Notes: generated by a model not told the origin, from the sequence alone. Shown: positions 35,464 through 45,422, counted from the first letter of the stretch. The stretch: 64,000 nt of DNA from an uncultured Aquimarina sp. (GCF_947492965.1 NZ_CANLOZ010000004.1:496001-560000), one strand, 5' to 3'. Numbers and translations are program-made.

Positions 35464-35999
35464 TTATGGAGAGAGAGTGTTATACCATCTCAGTATATAC
35501 TGAGAATAATATAGGATTGTTGAATAGAATTTCTGCAATTTTCCTAAAACGTCATATTAATTTAGATAGTATGACAGCTTCTGTATCCGAAATAAAAGAT
35601 GTATTTCGTTTTACTATTGTTGTAAAAATTACTGAAGAACAAGTAAAGAAATTAGTAGGTCAGATCGAAAAACAGATTGAAGTTATCAAAGCGTTTTATC
35701 ATAAGGATGATGAAACGATTTATCAGGAAACTGCATTATTTAAAGTTGCTTCAAAATTATTATTTGAGGAGCGACAAATACAAAATGTGATTAAAGAAAG
35801 TAACGCTAATATCGTCACAGTAACTCCAGAGTTTTTTGTTCTGGAAAAAACAGGAAGACGAAAAGAAGTCGAAAAATTATATGATCAACTAGAACCTTAT
35901 GGATTAATGCAATTTGTTCGATCTGGAAGAATAGCAGTAACTAAGGATAAAATGCATATATCATCTATATTAGAAGAATTTGTAGAAGAAACTGTGTAA
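35457..35999 (+). CDS. ilvN: Acetolactate synthase small (regulatory) subunit
   Basis: The 180-residue protein has an N-terminal ACT domain (YTISVYTENNIGLLNRISAIF, then INLDSMTAS) that binds valine and gives feedback control of IlvB. A C-terminal ALS-type domain follows. The ATG at 35457 overlaps the ilvB stop; an ATG at 35466 is equally possible. The overlap fits equimolar production of the two subunits. Confidence 0.94.
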   Translation: MLVMERECYTISVYTENNIGLLNRISAIFLKRHINLDSMTASVSEIKDVFRFTIVVKITEEQVKKLVGQIEKQIEVIKAFYHKDDETIYQETALFKVASKLLFEERQIQNVIKESNANIVTVTPEFFVLEKTGRRKEVEKLYDQLEPYGLMQFVRSGRIAVTKDKMHISSILEEFVEETV

Positions 36000-36011
36000 G
36001 GGATAGCAGTG

Positions 36012-36095
36012 GCATCCTTTTCTAGGGGTGCCCTGAGGCTCTCGAAGGGAACCATTAGAAAAGATATAACGAATAGCCCGATCCGCCTCAGGCGG
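36012..36095. repeat. Cluster of imperfect palindromes between ilvN and ilvC
   Basis: The 180-base gap holds GGCATCC pairing with GGGTGCC, then a CTGAGGCTCTCGAAG unit (36033-36047) that resembles the repeat at 14651-14665. It ends with the short palindrome CCGCCTCAGGCGG (36083-36095). These look like intergenic repeats inserted inside an operon. They could also act as mRNA-stability hairpins. Confidence 0.5.
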
Positions 36096-36141
36096 AATAC
36101 ACACAAAAAATAAGACAACTAAAAATCAAAATTAAATAGAT

Positions 36142-36157
36142 TTCCGTGAGAACGGAA
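36142..36157 (+). promoter_or_regulatory. Hairpin with GAGA tetraloop upstream of ilvC
   Basis: TTCCGT, loop GAGA and ACGGAA form a six-pair hairpin with a GNRA-type loop, 22 bases before the ilvC start. It has no T-run, so it is not a terminator. It could mark a processed or protected ilvC mRNA end. Confidence 0.35.
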
Positions 36158-36179
36158 GTAACCACAAATTAAGAAGGAA

Positions 36180-37655
36180 ATGGCAAATTATTTTAATACG
36201 CTATCATTAAGAGATCAATTAACACAATTAGGAAAATGTAGATTTATGGACTCTTCTGAGTTTACAGATGGAGTAAATGCATTAAAAGGAAAGAAAATAG
36301 TAATTGTGGGATGTGGAGCACAAGGACTGAATCAAGGATTAAATATGAGAGATTCTGGTTTAGATATTTCATATACACTGAGAGAAGCAGCTATTAAAGA
36401 GCAAAGACAGTCTTATAAAAATGCTACAGAGAATGGATTTACAGTAGGAACTTATGAAGAATTAGTGCCTAATGCAGATGTGGTAATTAACCTTACACCG
36501 GATAAGCAACATACTCAAGTGGTAAATACAGTAATGCCTTTAATGAAAGAAGGAGCTACATTGTCGTATTCGCATGGATTTAATATTGTAGAAGAGGGAA
36601 TGAAGGTTAGAGAAGATCTAACGGTGATTATGGTAGCACCAAAATGTCCTGGTTCTGAGGTAAGAGAAGAATATAAAAGAGGATTTGGAGTACCAACCTT
36701 AATTGCAGTACACCCTGAGAATGATCCGCAAGGACATGGCTTAGATCAAGCAAAAGCTTATGCTGTAGGAACAGGTGGCGATAGAGCAGGAGTATTAGAA
36801 TCATCATTTGTAGCTGAAGTAAAGTCTGACTTAATGGGAGAACAAACCATTTTATGTGGACTTTTACAAACGGGTTCCATTCTTTGTTTTGATAAGATGG
36901 TAGAAAAAGGAATTGATCCTGGATATGCTTCGAAATTGATTCAATATGGTTGGGAAACTATTACCGAAGGGTTAAAATATGGTGGAATTACCAATATGAT
37001 GGATAGACTATCAAATCCTTCAAAAATAAAAGCTTTTGAACTTTCAGAAGAGTTAAAAGATATTATGCGTCCGTTATTCCAAAAACATATGGATGATATC
37101 ATTGGAGGTCATTTTTCTAAAACAATGATGGAAGATTGGGCAAATGGAGATAAAAACCTATTATCATGGAGAGCAGAGACAGGAGAAACAGCTTTTGAAA
37201 AAACGCCAGCTGGAGATGTTGAGATTTCTGAACAAGAATATTACGATAATGGAGTATTGATGGTAGCTATGGTAAGAGCAGGTGTAGAGTTAGCTTTTGA
37301 AGCCATGACTTCTTCTGGTATTATTGAAGAGTCCGCTTATTATGAGTCTTTACACGAAACTCCATTAATCGCTAATACGATTGCAAGAAAGAAGTTGTTT
37401 GAAATGAATAGAGTAATTTCTGATACTGCTGAGTATGGATGTTACTTATTTGATCATGCATGTAAGCCGTTATTAGCAGATTTCATGAAAAAGATTGACA
37501 CTGATGTTATAGGAAAGGCTTTTGACGCTGGTAAAAATAACTGTGTAGATAATGCTAAATTAATAGAAGTAAATACTGCGTTGAGAAATCATCCAATTGA
37601 AGTTGTAGGTTCGAGACTAAGAGCTTCGATGACTGCGATGAAGCCAATAGTATAA
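36180..37655 (+). CDS. ilvC: Ketol-acid reductoisomerase, class II (long form)
   Basis: IlvC converts acetolactate to dihydroxyisovalerate with NADPH and Mg. The Rossmann motif VGCGAQG is at residues 43-49. At 491 residues it is the long class II enzyme, with a duplicated C-terminal knotted domain, as in E. coli. A purine-rich AGAAGGAAATG precedes the start. The gene is separated from ilvN by a repeat-rich 180-base gap but is on the same strand and in the same pathway. Confidence 0.97.
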   Translation: MANYFNTLSLRDQLTQLGKCRFMDSSEFTDGVNALKGKKIVIVGCGAQGLNQGLNMRDSGLDISYTLREAAIKEQRQSYKNATENGFTVGTYEELVPNADVVINLTPDKQHTQVVNTVMPLMKEGATLSYSHGFNIVEEGMKVREDLTVIMVAPKCPGSEVREEYKRGFGVPTLIAVHPENDPQGHGLDQAKAYAVGTGGDRAGVLESSFVAEVKSDLMGEQTILCGLLQTGSILCFDKMVEKGIDPGYASKLIQYGWETITEGLKYGGITNMMDRLSNPSKIKAFELSEELKDIMRPLFQKHMDDIIGGHFSKTMMEDWANGDKNLLSWRAETGETAFEKTPAGDVEISEQEYYDNGVLMVAMVRAGVELAFEAMTSSGIIEESAYYESLHETPLIANTIARKKLFEMNRVISDTAEYGCYLFDHACKPLLADFMKKIDTDVIGKAFDAGKNNCVDNAKLIEVNTALRNHPIEVVGSRLRASMTAMKPIV

Positions 37656-37761
37656 TATAAAGTTTATTTGTCTAGCTGGGTCTGTTGAAGTTTTTTTGAG
37701 ATGTGTATTGTGTAATCTTTGATGGACTCAGACTGGCAGATGAATTATTACTATGTAAAGA

Positions 37762-39033
37762 ATGAATATGGATACTGAAGTAACCACATATTTTCCGGAA
37801 TTAGAAGATATCCAAAAAGCGGCCTCCACGATTAAGGAGGTCTCTATGGTTACACCCCTAATGAATAGTATACGATACTCAAAGAAATATGATGCCAATA
37901 TTTTATTAAAAAGAGAAGATCTACAAAGGGTACGATCTTATAAAATTAGAGGAGCTTTTAATAAAATTAGTTCATTAACCAAAGAGCAATTGGCTAAAGG
38001 AGTTGTATGTGCTAGCGCTGGTAATCACGCACAAGGTGTTGCTTTTGCTTGTCATCATTTAGGCATCGAGGGAACCATTTATATGCCATCTGTAACACCA
38101 AAACAAAAGATTGAACAGACACAAATGTTTGGTGGAGATCAGGTAAAGATTGTTTTAGAAGGTGATACTTTTGATGATGCGTCCAAAGCAGCAAGAAATA
38201 GTTGTAAAACACAAGGGAAGACGTTTGTACACCCTTTTGATGATCCTAAAACTATAGAAGGTCAAGGAACTATTGGTTTGGAAATTTTTAAGCAGGTAGA
38301 TCATCCTATTGATTACATTTTTGTTGCCGTTGGAGGAGGTGGATTGGCATCTGGCTTATGTGGTGCTATGAAAGCGCTATCACCTAAAACAAAAATTATT
38401 GGAGTAGAGCCTAAAGGAGCTCCATCCATGTTGACATCTATTCGGGAAAATAAAAATACTGAGATCGTAGATATTGATAAGTTTATTGATGGTGCTGCAG
38501 TGCAAAAGGTCGGAGATTTAAACTTTGATATATGTAAATCTTATTTGTCAGATATGATAACTGTTCCTGAAGGATTGGTATGTCAAACAATCTTGGATTT
38601 GTATAATAGAGATGCAATCGTAGTAGAACCTGCAGGGGCTCTTACGTTAGCAGCTTTAGAAACCTATAAAGATAAAATCAAAGGTAAAAATGTAGTGTGT
38701 ATTGTAAGTGGTAGTAATAATGATATTACTCGAACTGCGGAGATTAAGGAACGAGCATTGTTATATGCAGATTTGAAACACTATTTTATAGTGCGTTTTC
38801 CACAAAGAGCTGGTGCCTTAAAACAGTTTGTGGGAGAAATATTAGGTCCTAATGATGATATCACTCATTTCGAATACTCCAAAAAATCAAGTAGAGAAAA
38901 TGGTCCTGCAGTAGTAGGAATTGAACTTAAAGATAAAAAGGATCTTCAACCTCTAATTGCAAGAATGAAAGAGCATAATTTCTTTGGAGATTATCTTAAC
39001 GATAAGCCAGATCTATTTCAATTTCTAGTATAG
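37762..39033 (+). CDS. ilvA: Threonine dehydratase (2-oxobutanoate-forming)
   Basis: The 423-residue protein deaminates threonine to 2-ketobutyrate, the entry to isoleucine. PLP-binding Lys61 lies in RVRSYKIRGA, and VGGGGLASG gives the phosphate-binding loop. The C-terminal 80 residues form one ACT-like regulatory domain (HYFIVRFPQRAGALKQFV), as in the shorter biosynthetic type. An ATG at 37768 could also start translation. It closes the operon; the next gene is convergent and only ten bases away. Confidence 0.94.
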   Translation: MNMDTEVTTYFPELEDIQKAASTIKEVSMVTPLMNSIRYSKKYDANILLKREDLQRVRSYKIRGAFNKISSLTKEQLAKGVVCASAGNHAQGVAFACHHLGIEGTIYMPSVTPKQKIEQTQMFGGDQVKIVLEGDTFDDASKAARNSCKTQGKTFVHPFDDPKTIEGQGTIGLEIFKQVDHPIDYIFVAVGGGGLASGLCGAMKALSPKTKIIGVEPKGAPSMLTSIRENKNTEIVDIDKFIDGAAVQKVGDLNFDICKSYLSDMITVPEGLVCQTILDLYNRDAIVVEPAGALTLAALETYKDKIKGKNVVCIVSGSNNDITRTAEIKERALLYADLKHYFIVRFPQRAGALKQFVGEILGPNDDITHFEYSKKSSRENGPAVVGIELKDKKDLQPLIARMKEHNFFGDYLNDKPDLFQFLV

Positions 39034-39043
39034 TAAAATAGGA

Positions 39044-39442
39044 CTATTGTTCTAAAAGCCCATCTGCAATCCAATCTTCAACTATATCGATGGTAGCTTG
39101 TGGCATTCTTCCTCCTTCATCAGAAGGTGGCATTACATTAAAAGCATTTGTAGTATCAATAAAACTAAATAAATTCCTATCATTTACTGCGTTTACTACT
39201 TGCTGAAAGGTAACTAATTCCATTGGTGCCGAATTTTGTAATGGGGATCCATGGCACTCTAAACAATTGGAATCTATAATCGTTTTTACATGACCTATAT
39301 AGGTAGAAGTTTGTTCTGGAATCGGATCTGGATCGATAACTACATCTGGTTCAGTAGTTCCATCATCACTACTGCTACAACCTATTAGAATCATCGTAAA
39401 TGCGCACAGTAATAGTAAAGTTGGGGATTTCATAATTTTCAA
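39044..39442 (-). CDS. c-type cytochrome-like lipoprotein
   Basis: The 132-residue protein has a lipoprotein signal (LLLLCAFTMILIGCSSSDD, lipid Cys22) and an acidic linker. One haem c attachment site CLECH lies at residues 60-64, and Met104 in NVMPPSDEGG is a probable axial ligand. It should be an outer-membrane or surface electron carrier of unknown partner. It resembles the small haem domains often found near copper or oxidoreductase proteins, but none is adjacent here. Confidence 0.82.
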   Translation of the reverse strand: MKIMKSPTLLLLCAFTMILIGCSSSDDGTTEPDVVIDPDPIPEQTSTYIGHVKTIIDSNCLECHGSPLQNSAPMELVTFQQVVNAVNDRNLFSFIDTTNAFNVMPPSDEGGRMPQATIDIVEDWIADGLLEQ

Positions 39443-39521
39443 TTTTTCTTAAATATAGCAAAATTCTGAAGAGTACATCATGGTATTCTCTGATAGCACT
39501 AACGCAGACTTCTAGAATAAA

Positions 39522-40064
39522 TTATAATGCTAATTGTATATTGTATTCTTTTAACAGTTGTATATGATCTTCTAATCTAAATTCAGAAGCTTTAAATCGG
39601 TCTCTTCGTGCACTAGCATCTTCTTTTCTAATAATACTTCTTACAAAACGACGCACTGCGGTCTCGTTTTCCAAAATTAATCCAGGAACTGTAATACTTT
39701 TTCCTTCGTCATTTTTTGCAACCATGGTAAAGTAGCTGGAGTTACAATGTTTTACTTTACCAGTCATAATATTTTCTGCTTCTACACGAACACCAACCAC
39801 CATAGAGGTAGTGCCCACATGATTTATAGAGGCTTTCATAGTAACTAACTCTCCAACTTCTATAGGTTTTCTAAAGTCTACCTTATCTACACTTGCGGTT
39901 ACACAATACGCTTCAGAATGTTTTGATCCACAAGCAAAGGCAATCTGATCCATTAAAGAAAGAATATAACCACCATGAATTTTACCACTAAAATTAGAAT
40001 GCGAAGGTAGCATCAACTCTGAGATCACCACTCTGGATTCTTTTGCTGCTTTATATTTCTTCAT
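39522..40064 (-). CDS. Acyl-CoA thioesterase (hotdog fold)
   Basis: The 180-residue protein has the hotdog core of the YciA/ACOT group. HGGYILSLMDQIAFACG holds the HGG-x(n)-D-type active region, and YCVTASVDKVDFRKPIEVGE is the second conserved strand. I start at the ATG at 40064; the TTG at 40070 would add two residues. It hydrolyses acyl-CoA esters, but the chain length cannot be told from sequence. Confidence 0.88.
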   Translation of the reverse strand: MKKYKAAKESRVVISELMLPSHSNFSGKIHGGYILSLMDQIAFACGSKHSEAYCVTASVDKVDFRKPIEVGELVTMKASINHVGTTSMVVGVRVEAENIMTGKVKHCNSSYFTMVAKNDEGKSITVPGLILENETAVRRFVRSIIRKEDASARRDRFKASEFRLEDHIQLLKEYNIQLAL

Positions 40065-40073
40065 GTACAATTA

Positions 40074-40442
40074 CTATTTATTTCTAAAATGTGGTGATTC
40101 TTCTTCTTCGACATCGATCACAAAGTATTTAGAGTCTCCTAACCATGAAACTTTGGCAAAACGTTCTTTATACTTAAGTTTTACATATCTTCCTTGATAT
40201 TCTTCGAGTTTTTTGATGACTTCTTTATTTTGGTCCTCTACCGAAAAACTGAATATTTGTGCACCAGATATTCCTTGGCTTATTTCTCCTTCCCAGGTTT
40301 TAAATAAAACACCTTTATTGCTAAATTTAATCAGTTCTCCACTACGCACACCTTCGCTATAAGTTGCATAATAAACAGAAGCGTACCACACAGCAAAGAG
40401 TACTATGATAGCAGCAATAATAATTAAAAGAATTTTTTTCAT
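40074..40442 (-). CDS. Conserved membrane-anchored protein
   Basis: The 122-residue protein has an N-terminal membrane helix (ILLIIIAAIIVLFAVWYA) and a soluble beta-rich domain. That domain carries SEGVRSGELIKFSNKGVLFKT and WEGEISQGISGA, a pattern I recall from small Flavobacteriaceae proteins. Some databases label such proteins 6-phosphogluconate dehydrogenase, but there is no Rossmann motif here and that name is wrong. It lies ten bases upstream of the thioesterase gene. Confidence 0.65.
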   Translation of the reverse strand: MKKILLIIIAAIIVLFAVWYASVYYATYSEGVRSGELIKFSNKGVLFKTWEGEISQGISGAQIFSFSVEDQNKEVIKKLEEYQGRYVKLKYKERFAKVSWLGDSKYFVIDVEEEESPHFRNK

Positions 40443-40460
40443 TTTAGTATAAAAGTAGCT

Positions 40461-41801
40461 CTAGAATTCTGGTGTGATTAGTCGTATGGCATCATCTGTA
40501 CCAACATAGATCACATCATTTTCATCTATGAATAAGTTTCTAGGGTTATTAAAAGTGGCAATAGAGGGAATCCCATCCATAAATCCAATTTCTCCAGTTC
40601 CAGCGTAGGTAGTTACCATACCATCGGTGTCAATTCTTTTAATTTTTTGATTACCAAAGTCTACAACAAAAATATTTCCTTGAGAATCGACAGCCACATC
40701 TAGTGGACTTGCAAATTGAGCAATATCACCTTCGCCATTAACATCTCCAGTGGTTCCTGTTCCAGCGATAGTAGAAACTACTCCTTGAGTTGTAACTCTT
40801 CTTACACTGTGATTTCCGGCATCGGCAAAAACAATATCGCCATTAGCTGCAATTGCCATACCAGCTGTAAAACTGATCAGTGCAGTGTCTGCGGGTCCGT
40901 CTACAAAGCCTGCTACACCTGTTCCGACTAAAGTACTTACTGTATTATCAGGTGCTATTCTCCGAATAGTAGCATTTCCTAATTCACTTATATAAATATT
41001 ATCTGAATTATCTATAACAACTCCTATGGGTTGGGCAAATTGGGCTATACTACCATCACCGTTCACCAATCCTACATCTCCTGTACCAGCAATAGTTTCC
41101 ACCGTTTCAGAAGAAAGATTTATTCTTCTAATCTTTTGGGCTGCTAAATCAGATACAACAATATTTCCCTGAGAGTCCATGGCCATACTTCTAGGATTAT
41201 TAAAGGTAGCTTCTGCAAATGTACCATCCATGTCTCCAATTACACCAGTCATCCCAGTAACTGTGCTTACAATATTATCAGTATCGATTTTTCTTATTTT
41301 GTTATTACCATAATCTGATATGAATACAGATCCTTCTTCATCGGTTAATAATCCCCATAATGCAGAAAAACTTGCTTGTGCCACAGGACCATCCATATCT
41401 CCAGGCATTTCACTTCTTATCAATGTAGACACTTGAGCAGAAGTGATTACATATGTAAACTCAGGGCCCATTACGTTTTCTCCATTAAGAACAACACGAA
41501 CGGTACCTGTTTGAGCTCCTCTGGGAACAATGGCAGTGATCTCCGTTTCTGTAACCGAATTAACAATGGCCTCAACATCATTAAAAAATACTGAAACAGC
41601 ATTAGGATTCGTGCCAAAAGAAATACCGCTAATTGTTACTTCGGTGTCTCCAGGTCCACTAGTTGGAGAAATACTTTCAATTTCTGTCGGAACAAAAACA
41701 AGATTATCTCCATCTTTTGTACAACTTGTAATACTTAGGATAGACAAAAGCAAAAGTATCTTTATATTACTTTTTTTAGAAATAAGAGAAAAAGATGCCA
41801 T
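40461..41801 (-). CDS. IPT/TIG and NHL-repeat lipoprotein
   Basis: The 446-residue protein has a lipoprotein signal (ILLLLSILSITSCTKDGDN). One IPT/TIG domain (PTEIESISPTSGPGDTEVTI, then VTYVI-type end) spans about residues 38-118. About five NHL repeats then form a beta-propeller (for example DSQGNIFVVDFGNQKIKRID). It should sit on the cell surface. The family is often encoded near polysaccharide-use genes, but none is adjacent, so the ligand is unknown. Confidence 0.88.
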   Translation of the reverse strand: MASFSLISKKSNIKILLLLSILSITSCTKDGDNLVFVPTEIESISPTSGPGDTEVTISGISFGTNPNAVSVFFNDVEAIVNSVTETEITAIVPRGAQTGTVRVVLNGENVMGPEFTYVITSAQVSTLIRSEMPGDMDGPVAQASFSALWGLLTDEEGSVFISDYGNNKIRKIDTDNIVSTVTGMTGVIGDMDGTFAEATFNNPRSMAMDSQGNIVVSDLAAQKIRRINLSSETVETIAGTGDVGLVNGDGSIAQFAQPIGVVIDNSDNIYISELGNATIRRIAPDNTVSTLVGTGVAGFVDGPADTALISFTAGMAIAANGDIVFADAGNHSVRRVTTQGVVSTIAGTGTTGDVNGEGDIAQFASPLDVAVDSQGNIFVVDFGNQKIKRIDTDGMVTTYAGTGEIGFMDGIPSIATFNNPRNLFIDENDVIYVGTDDAIRLITPEF

Positions 41802-41844
41802 GTGTTGAAGTTTTAAGTTATTACAAATATAGATGTAATTTTTT

Positions 41845-42999
41845 TTAAAATGATTCGTAAACTTTAGTTACAAATTCATCAATATACTTGGGTTCCAACC
41901 ACCTAGTTACAATGACAAGGTTTTGTTCTTGATCGATTACTATAAAATTACCTCCGAAACCAGCGGCATAATACAGGTGTTCTGGCAATCCTTTCCAATG
42001 GCGATTCCCTTTCTTATTTAACCACCACATAAATCCGTAGTTGTTATTGGCGCTAGAAGGTTGTATTGCTTCTTGTATCCATTTTTTAGAAATCAATTGC
42101 TTGTCTTTCCAAATACCATTATTCATAAAAAGTAACCCAAAACGTGCGTGATCTAATGTATTGATAAATAGACCACCACCAGAATGACCACCACCACTTA
42201 CAGATTGCATCTGCATACCATCTATAGTTACCCATGAATTGTCATACCCATACCATCTCCATGTTGTGGATGCTCCAATAGGATCCATTATATGTTGTTT
42301 AAGTATTCGGGGTAGTGGTTTGCGCCAAACATTAAGTAAGGAGTAGGCTAATACATTTACTCGCACATCATTGTATTCAAATACAGTTCCGGGATTATTT
42401 AATTTTCTGTGTTTCCAATCATCTACTCCTCCAGTATTAGGAGGGCGATCTGCCCAATCATATCCACCCCATAACTGTCCAGACCAGTCGGATGATTGTG
42501 TTAACAGATGTCGCCAACTTATTTTTTTATTATGAGCTCCATCAAACGTATGATCCCATACATACTTATAAGTGAGATCATCAACAGAGCCGATTAGTTT
42601 TGAATCTATGGCTAGGCCTGCGATTGTGGACAGATAACTTTTCGTTACACTAAATGTCATATCTACACGATCAATATCTCCCCATTTGGCAATAATATAT
42701 CCGTCTTTTAAGATCAAACCAGCAGGCGCGCTTCTCTTTTTTGTTGGTCCAAGTATTTTATGATAAGGTTCGCGCTCAAATCCTTTTAAGATGGCAATTC
42801 GTAAATCTTTAGATCCAGAATACTCATTTGCTTCTGCATAGGCAATAGCTTCATTTAGCTTATTCGAATTTATATTAAATTCTGATGGACTTTTTTCTTC
42901 CCAATTTCCTCTTTCCGGGAAATATAGTTCTTGCGATATCCCAAGGTTAACAATAAGCCCAAAAAGAAATGTAAAGATGTGTGTGTGTTTACTTTTCAT
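41845..42999 (-). CDS. Serine hydrolase of beta-lactamase/penicillin-binding protein family
   Basis: The 384-residue protein has a signal peptide and the beta-lactamase fold. The nucleophile motif SVTK lies in MTFSVTKSYLS (about residue 115), the second motif is YND in FEYNDVRV (about 207), and GFGGNFIVID supplies the third strand. It is probably an exported esterase or peptidase; class C-like enzymes of this type seldom give antibiotic resistance. Its ATG overlaps the stop of the small membrane protein gene as ATGA. Confidence 0.87.
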   Translation of the reverse strand: MKSKHTHIFTFLFGLIVNLGISQELYFPERGNWEEKSPSEFNINSNKLNEAIAYAEANEYSGSKDLRIAILKGFEREPYHKILGPTKKRSAPAGLILKDGYIIAKWGDIDRVDMTFSVTKSYLSTIAGLAIDSKLIGSVDDLTYKYVWDHTFDGAHNKKISWRHLLTQSSDWSGQLWGGYDWADRPPNTGGVDDWKHRKLNNPGTVFEYNDVRVNVLAYSLLNVWRKPLPRILKQHIMDPIGASTTWRWYGYDNSWVTIDGMQMQSVSGGGHSGGGLFINTLDHARFGLLFMNNGIWKDKQLISKKWIQEAIQPSSANNNYGFMWWLNKKGNRHWKGLPEHLYYAAGFGGNFIVIDQEQNLVIVTRWLEPKYIDEFVTKVYESF

Positions 43000-43343
43000 G
43001 AGTTCGAATTCTTTTGTTTGATCATTTTTTTAATGAGCAAGAATATACCCACAGCAAATAGTACACGTCCTATAAAAGAAAATATGCTAATTCCAGTAGA
43101 TATATAGGAATAGCTTGTGTGTTCCCATTTTTGATAAAAAGCAAACTGTACAAATGCTATTTGTCCGATTATAACAGATAGAAATATTATGACGTTTCCA
43201 ATTAAAATTAGCGTTCCGTCTATTTGGGAGCCCATTTTTAATAAATAGTAAATGCTTATGATGATAAATAGTAAGGAAGGAATAGCATATACTAAGCCCA
43301 TTAATAATTGTATCATCACCTGAGTGGTATTTGAGTCTATCAT
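42996..43343 (-). CDS. Small four-helix membrane protein
   Basis: The 115-residue protein consists of about three or four hydrophobic helices with short loops. No motif is recognised. It overlaps the serine hydrolase gene by four bases, so the two are co-translated. Confidence 0.6.
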   Translation of the reverse strand: MIDSNTTQVMIQLLMGLVYAIPSLLFIIISIYYLLKMGSQIDGTLILIGNVIIFLSVIIGQIAFVQFAFYQKWEHTSYSYISTGISIFSFIGRVLFAVGIFLLIKKMIKQKNSNS

Positions 43344-43349
43344 TTTTAA

Positions 43350-44741
43350 TTAAATTTCGTTGTCTTCGGAAGCTCTTTTGATAATTGCTTCTGGCAATGA
43401 TTTCTTAGCTTTAGCTCCCATCTTTTTTAGTTTTTCAACACTAGTGATCAAGTTACCTCTTCCTTCAACTAATTTATTCATTGCGGATGCGTAGTCTTTT
43501 TTGGCATCATCAATCTTTTTGCCGACTCCAGTAAGATCTTTCATAAGTCCTTCGAACTTATCATAAAGCGCTCCAGCCTGTCTTGCAATTTCTATCGCAT
43601 TACGTTGTTGTTTCTCATTATTCCACATAGTATCAATAGTACGAAGAGTAGCTAGTAGGGTAGAAGGAGTAACAATAACGATATTCTTTTCAAACGCTTG
43701 ATTGTATAATTTGTTATCTTCATTGATGGCGATGGCAAATGCTGGTTCAATAGGTACAAAAAGTAATACAAAATCAGGGGATTCGATATCATAAAGATCT
43801 TGATAGTTTTTTTCAGCAAGTTGATCGATATGACGTCTTAAAGAGGTTATGTGTTCTTTTAAATATGTGTTTCTTAGAGTTTCATCATCTTCATTTACAT
43901 AACGCTCATAAGCGGTCAATGTCACTTTAGAATCAATTATCATTTTTTTGTTATCAGGTAGATGAATTACCACATCTGGTAATACTCGCTGTCCTTCTGC
44001 TGTAGTAAAACTTTGTTGTACAAAATACTCTCGGTCTTTTTCTAATCCAGATTTTTCTAAGACTCGTTCTAATACCAATTCTCCCCAGTTTCCTTGCATC
44101 TTACTATCACCTTTTAAGGCTTTGGTAAGATTGGTTGCCTCTTTACTCATTTGTTCGTTAAGATCCTTTAGGCCTAATATTTGTTGGCGCAAAGCAGCAT
44201 GGTAGTCTATACTTTCTTTATGTGTTTGCTCTACTTTTTTCTCGAAAGTATTGATTTTTTCTTGTAACGGATTTAGGATGTTTTTGATGTTTTCTTTATT
44301 CTGCTCTGTAAACTTATTAGATTTCTCATCTAAAATTTTGTTTGCAAGGTTTTCAAACTCTTTGGTGAATTTTTCTTGTAGTTTTTCTACTTCTCCTTTT
44401 TGTTCTTGATTTTTGAGTAGTAGGTTTTCGAATTCGGTATTACGTCTGGTGAGTTCTGTGTTTAAAAATTCTTTTTCTCTTCTAATTTCATCACGTTCTT
44501 TACCAATTTCAGAAAGTTGCTTTTCTAGGGTTTCTTTCTGTATTTGTTGTTGCTCTTTGGTAAGTTCTAACTGCTGCGTAGCTGTTTTTTTAGTTTCTTC
44601 TAGTTGTAATTGCAACTGATTGCTACGTTCGTTAAGGGCACTCTGATCGCTTTTGTTTTTAAGCGACGAAACGTATTTACCAATAAAAAAACCAATGATA
44701 ATGGCAACAACTGCAACCAGCAGTAATATGTATTCTGACAT
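43350..44741 (-). CDS. rmuC: RmuC family DNA recombination protein
   Basis: The 463-residue protein has an N-terminal membrane helix (ILLLVAVVAIIIGFFIGKYV). A coiled coil spans about residues 28-180, followed by the RmuC nuclease-like domain: KMQGNWGELVLERVLEKSGL, LPDVVIHLPDNKKMIIDSKV and VLLFVPIEPAFAIAI. The DSKV segment is the PD-(D/E)xK-like part. RmuC limits DNA inversion between repeats in E. coli. Confidence 0.93.
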   Translation of the reverse strand: MSEYILLLVAVVAIIIGFFIGKYVSSLKNKSDQSALNERSNQLQLQLEETKKTATQQLELTKEQQQIQKETLEKQLSEIGKERDEIRREKEFLNTELTRRNTEFENLLLKNQEQKGEVEKLQEKFTKEFENLANKILDEKSNKFTEQNKENIKNILNPLQEKINTFEKKVEQTHKESIDYHAALRQQILGLKDLNEQMSKEATNLTKALKGDSKMQGNWGELVLERVLEKSGLEKDREYFVQQSFTTAEGQRVLPDVVIHLPDNKKMIIDSKVTLTAYERYVNEDDETLRNTYLKEHITSLRRHIDQLAEKNYQDLYDIESPDFVLLFVPIEPAFAIAINEDNKLYNQAFEKNIVIVTPSTLLATLRTIDTMWNNEKQQRNAIEIARQAGALYDKFEGLMKDLTGVGKKIDDAKKDYASAMNKLVEGRGNLITSVEKLKKMGAKAKKSLPEAIIKRASEDNEI

Positions 44742-44780
44742 GTGAATTTTATTTACCCTATGATAGAGATTTTAATTTTC

Positions 44781-44794
44781 AGAGACTAGTCTCT
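44781..44794. promoter_or_regulatory. 14-base perfect palindrome upstream of rmuC
   Basis: AGAGACTAGTCTCT is a perfect inverted repeat 40 bases upstream of the rmuC start on the minus strand. It could be an operator or a chance palindrome; no second copy was seen near other genes. Confidence 0.3.
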
Positions 44795-44905
44795 AGATAA
44801 AAAATAAGCTTATAATAACACGTTGATATTTACTCAAGTGTTATTAGATCAAAGATAAAAATTTAGGAGTAAGAAGAGATGATGAAGTATAAGTAATTAT
44901 CTACA

Positions 44906-45370
44906 TTATAATTCTTCCTCTAAATCTTTTAAAGTTTTTAAAAGATTAACAATATGCCTTTCGGAATGATTACGCATAATAAACTCAAAATACCATAAGG
45001 CATCCTGTTCGCTAGTATTTTTAAATCTCCATTGAACTTCCATCAAATCCTTGATAATATCCGATAGATCATCATTAGCATCACCTAATCCCGTATCAGG
45101 TTTTGTCATTTCAAAAGGATCTAAGATCATCTGATAGAAACCTAATTTTGGAAAATTGGATCTAATAGTATTCGATATTTTTTCGAAATTAAAATCTGGA
45201 GGATCAGGATAGTCTTTCTCATCTACTGGAGTTTTACCTGCTATGGCTAAGTATTCTTGATATAAAGAGATTAATGCTTGTTTAAGGGTAAGTTCTCCAT
45301 TAGGGATGTTAAGTTTGGGAGTGGTGCCCCATTGAATTATAGGTTCTATAATGGAAATAAGATGATGCAA
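44906..45370 (-). CDS. Hypothetical protein, probably DUF5063
   Basis: The 154-residue acidic, helical protein has no membrane segment or signal. The segment DPPDFNFEKISNTIRSNFPK, followed by DDLSDIIKDLMEVQW and a LWYFEF-MRNHSERHIVNLL end, looks like the DUF5063 family. The likely start is the TTG at 45370, as no upstream in-frame ATG is seen. Function unknown. Confidence 0.6.
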   Translation of the reverse strand: MHHLISIIEPIIQWGTTPKLNIPNGELTLKQALISLYQEYLAIAGKTPVDEKDYPDPPDFNFEKISNTIRSNFPKLGFYQMILDPFEMTKPDTGLGDANDDLSDIIKDLMEVQWRFKNTSEQDALWYFEFIMRNHSERHIVNLLKTLKDLEEEL

Positions 45371-45422
45371 TGTTATGATGGTTTTATAAAATCTAAATTA
45401 TAGAATTATAACCAAAACCAAA

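Noticed and set aside
40074..40442. 6-phosphogluconate dehydrogenase
   Set aside because: The protein is 122 residues with a membrane anchor and no nucleotide-binding motif.
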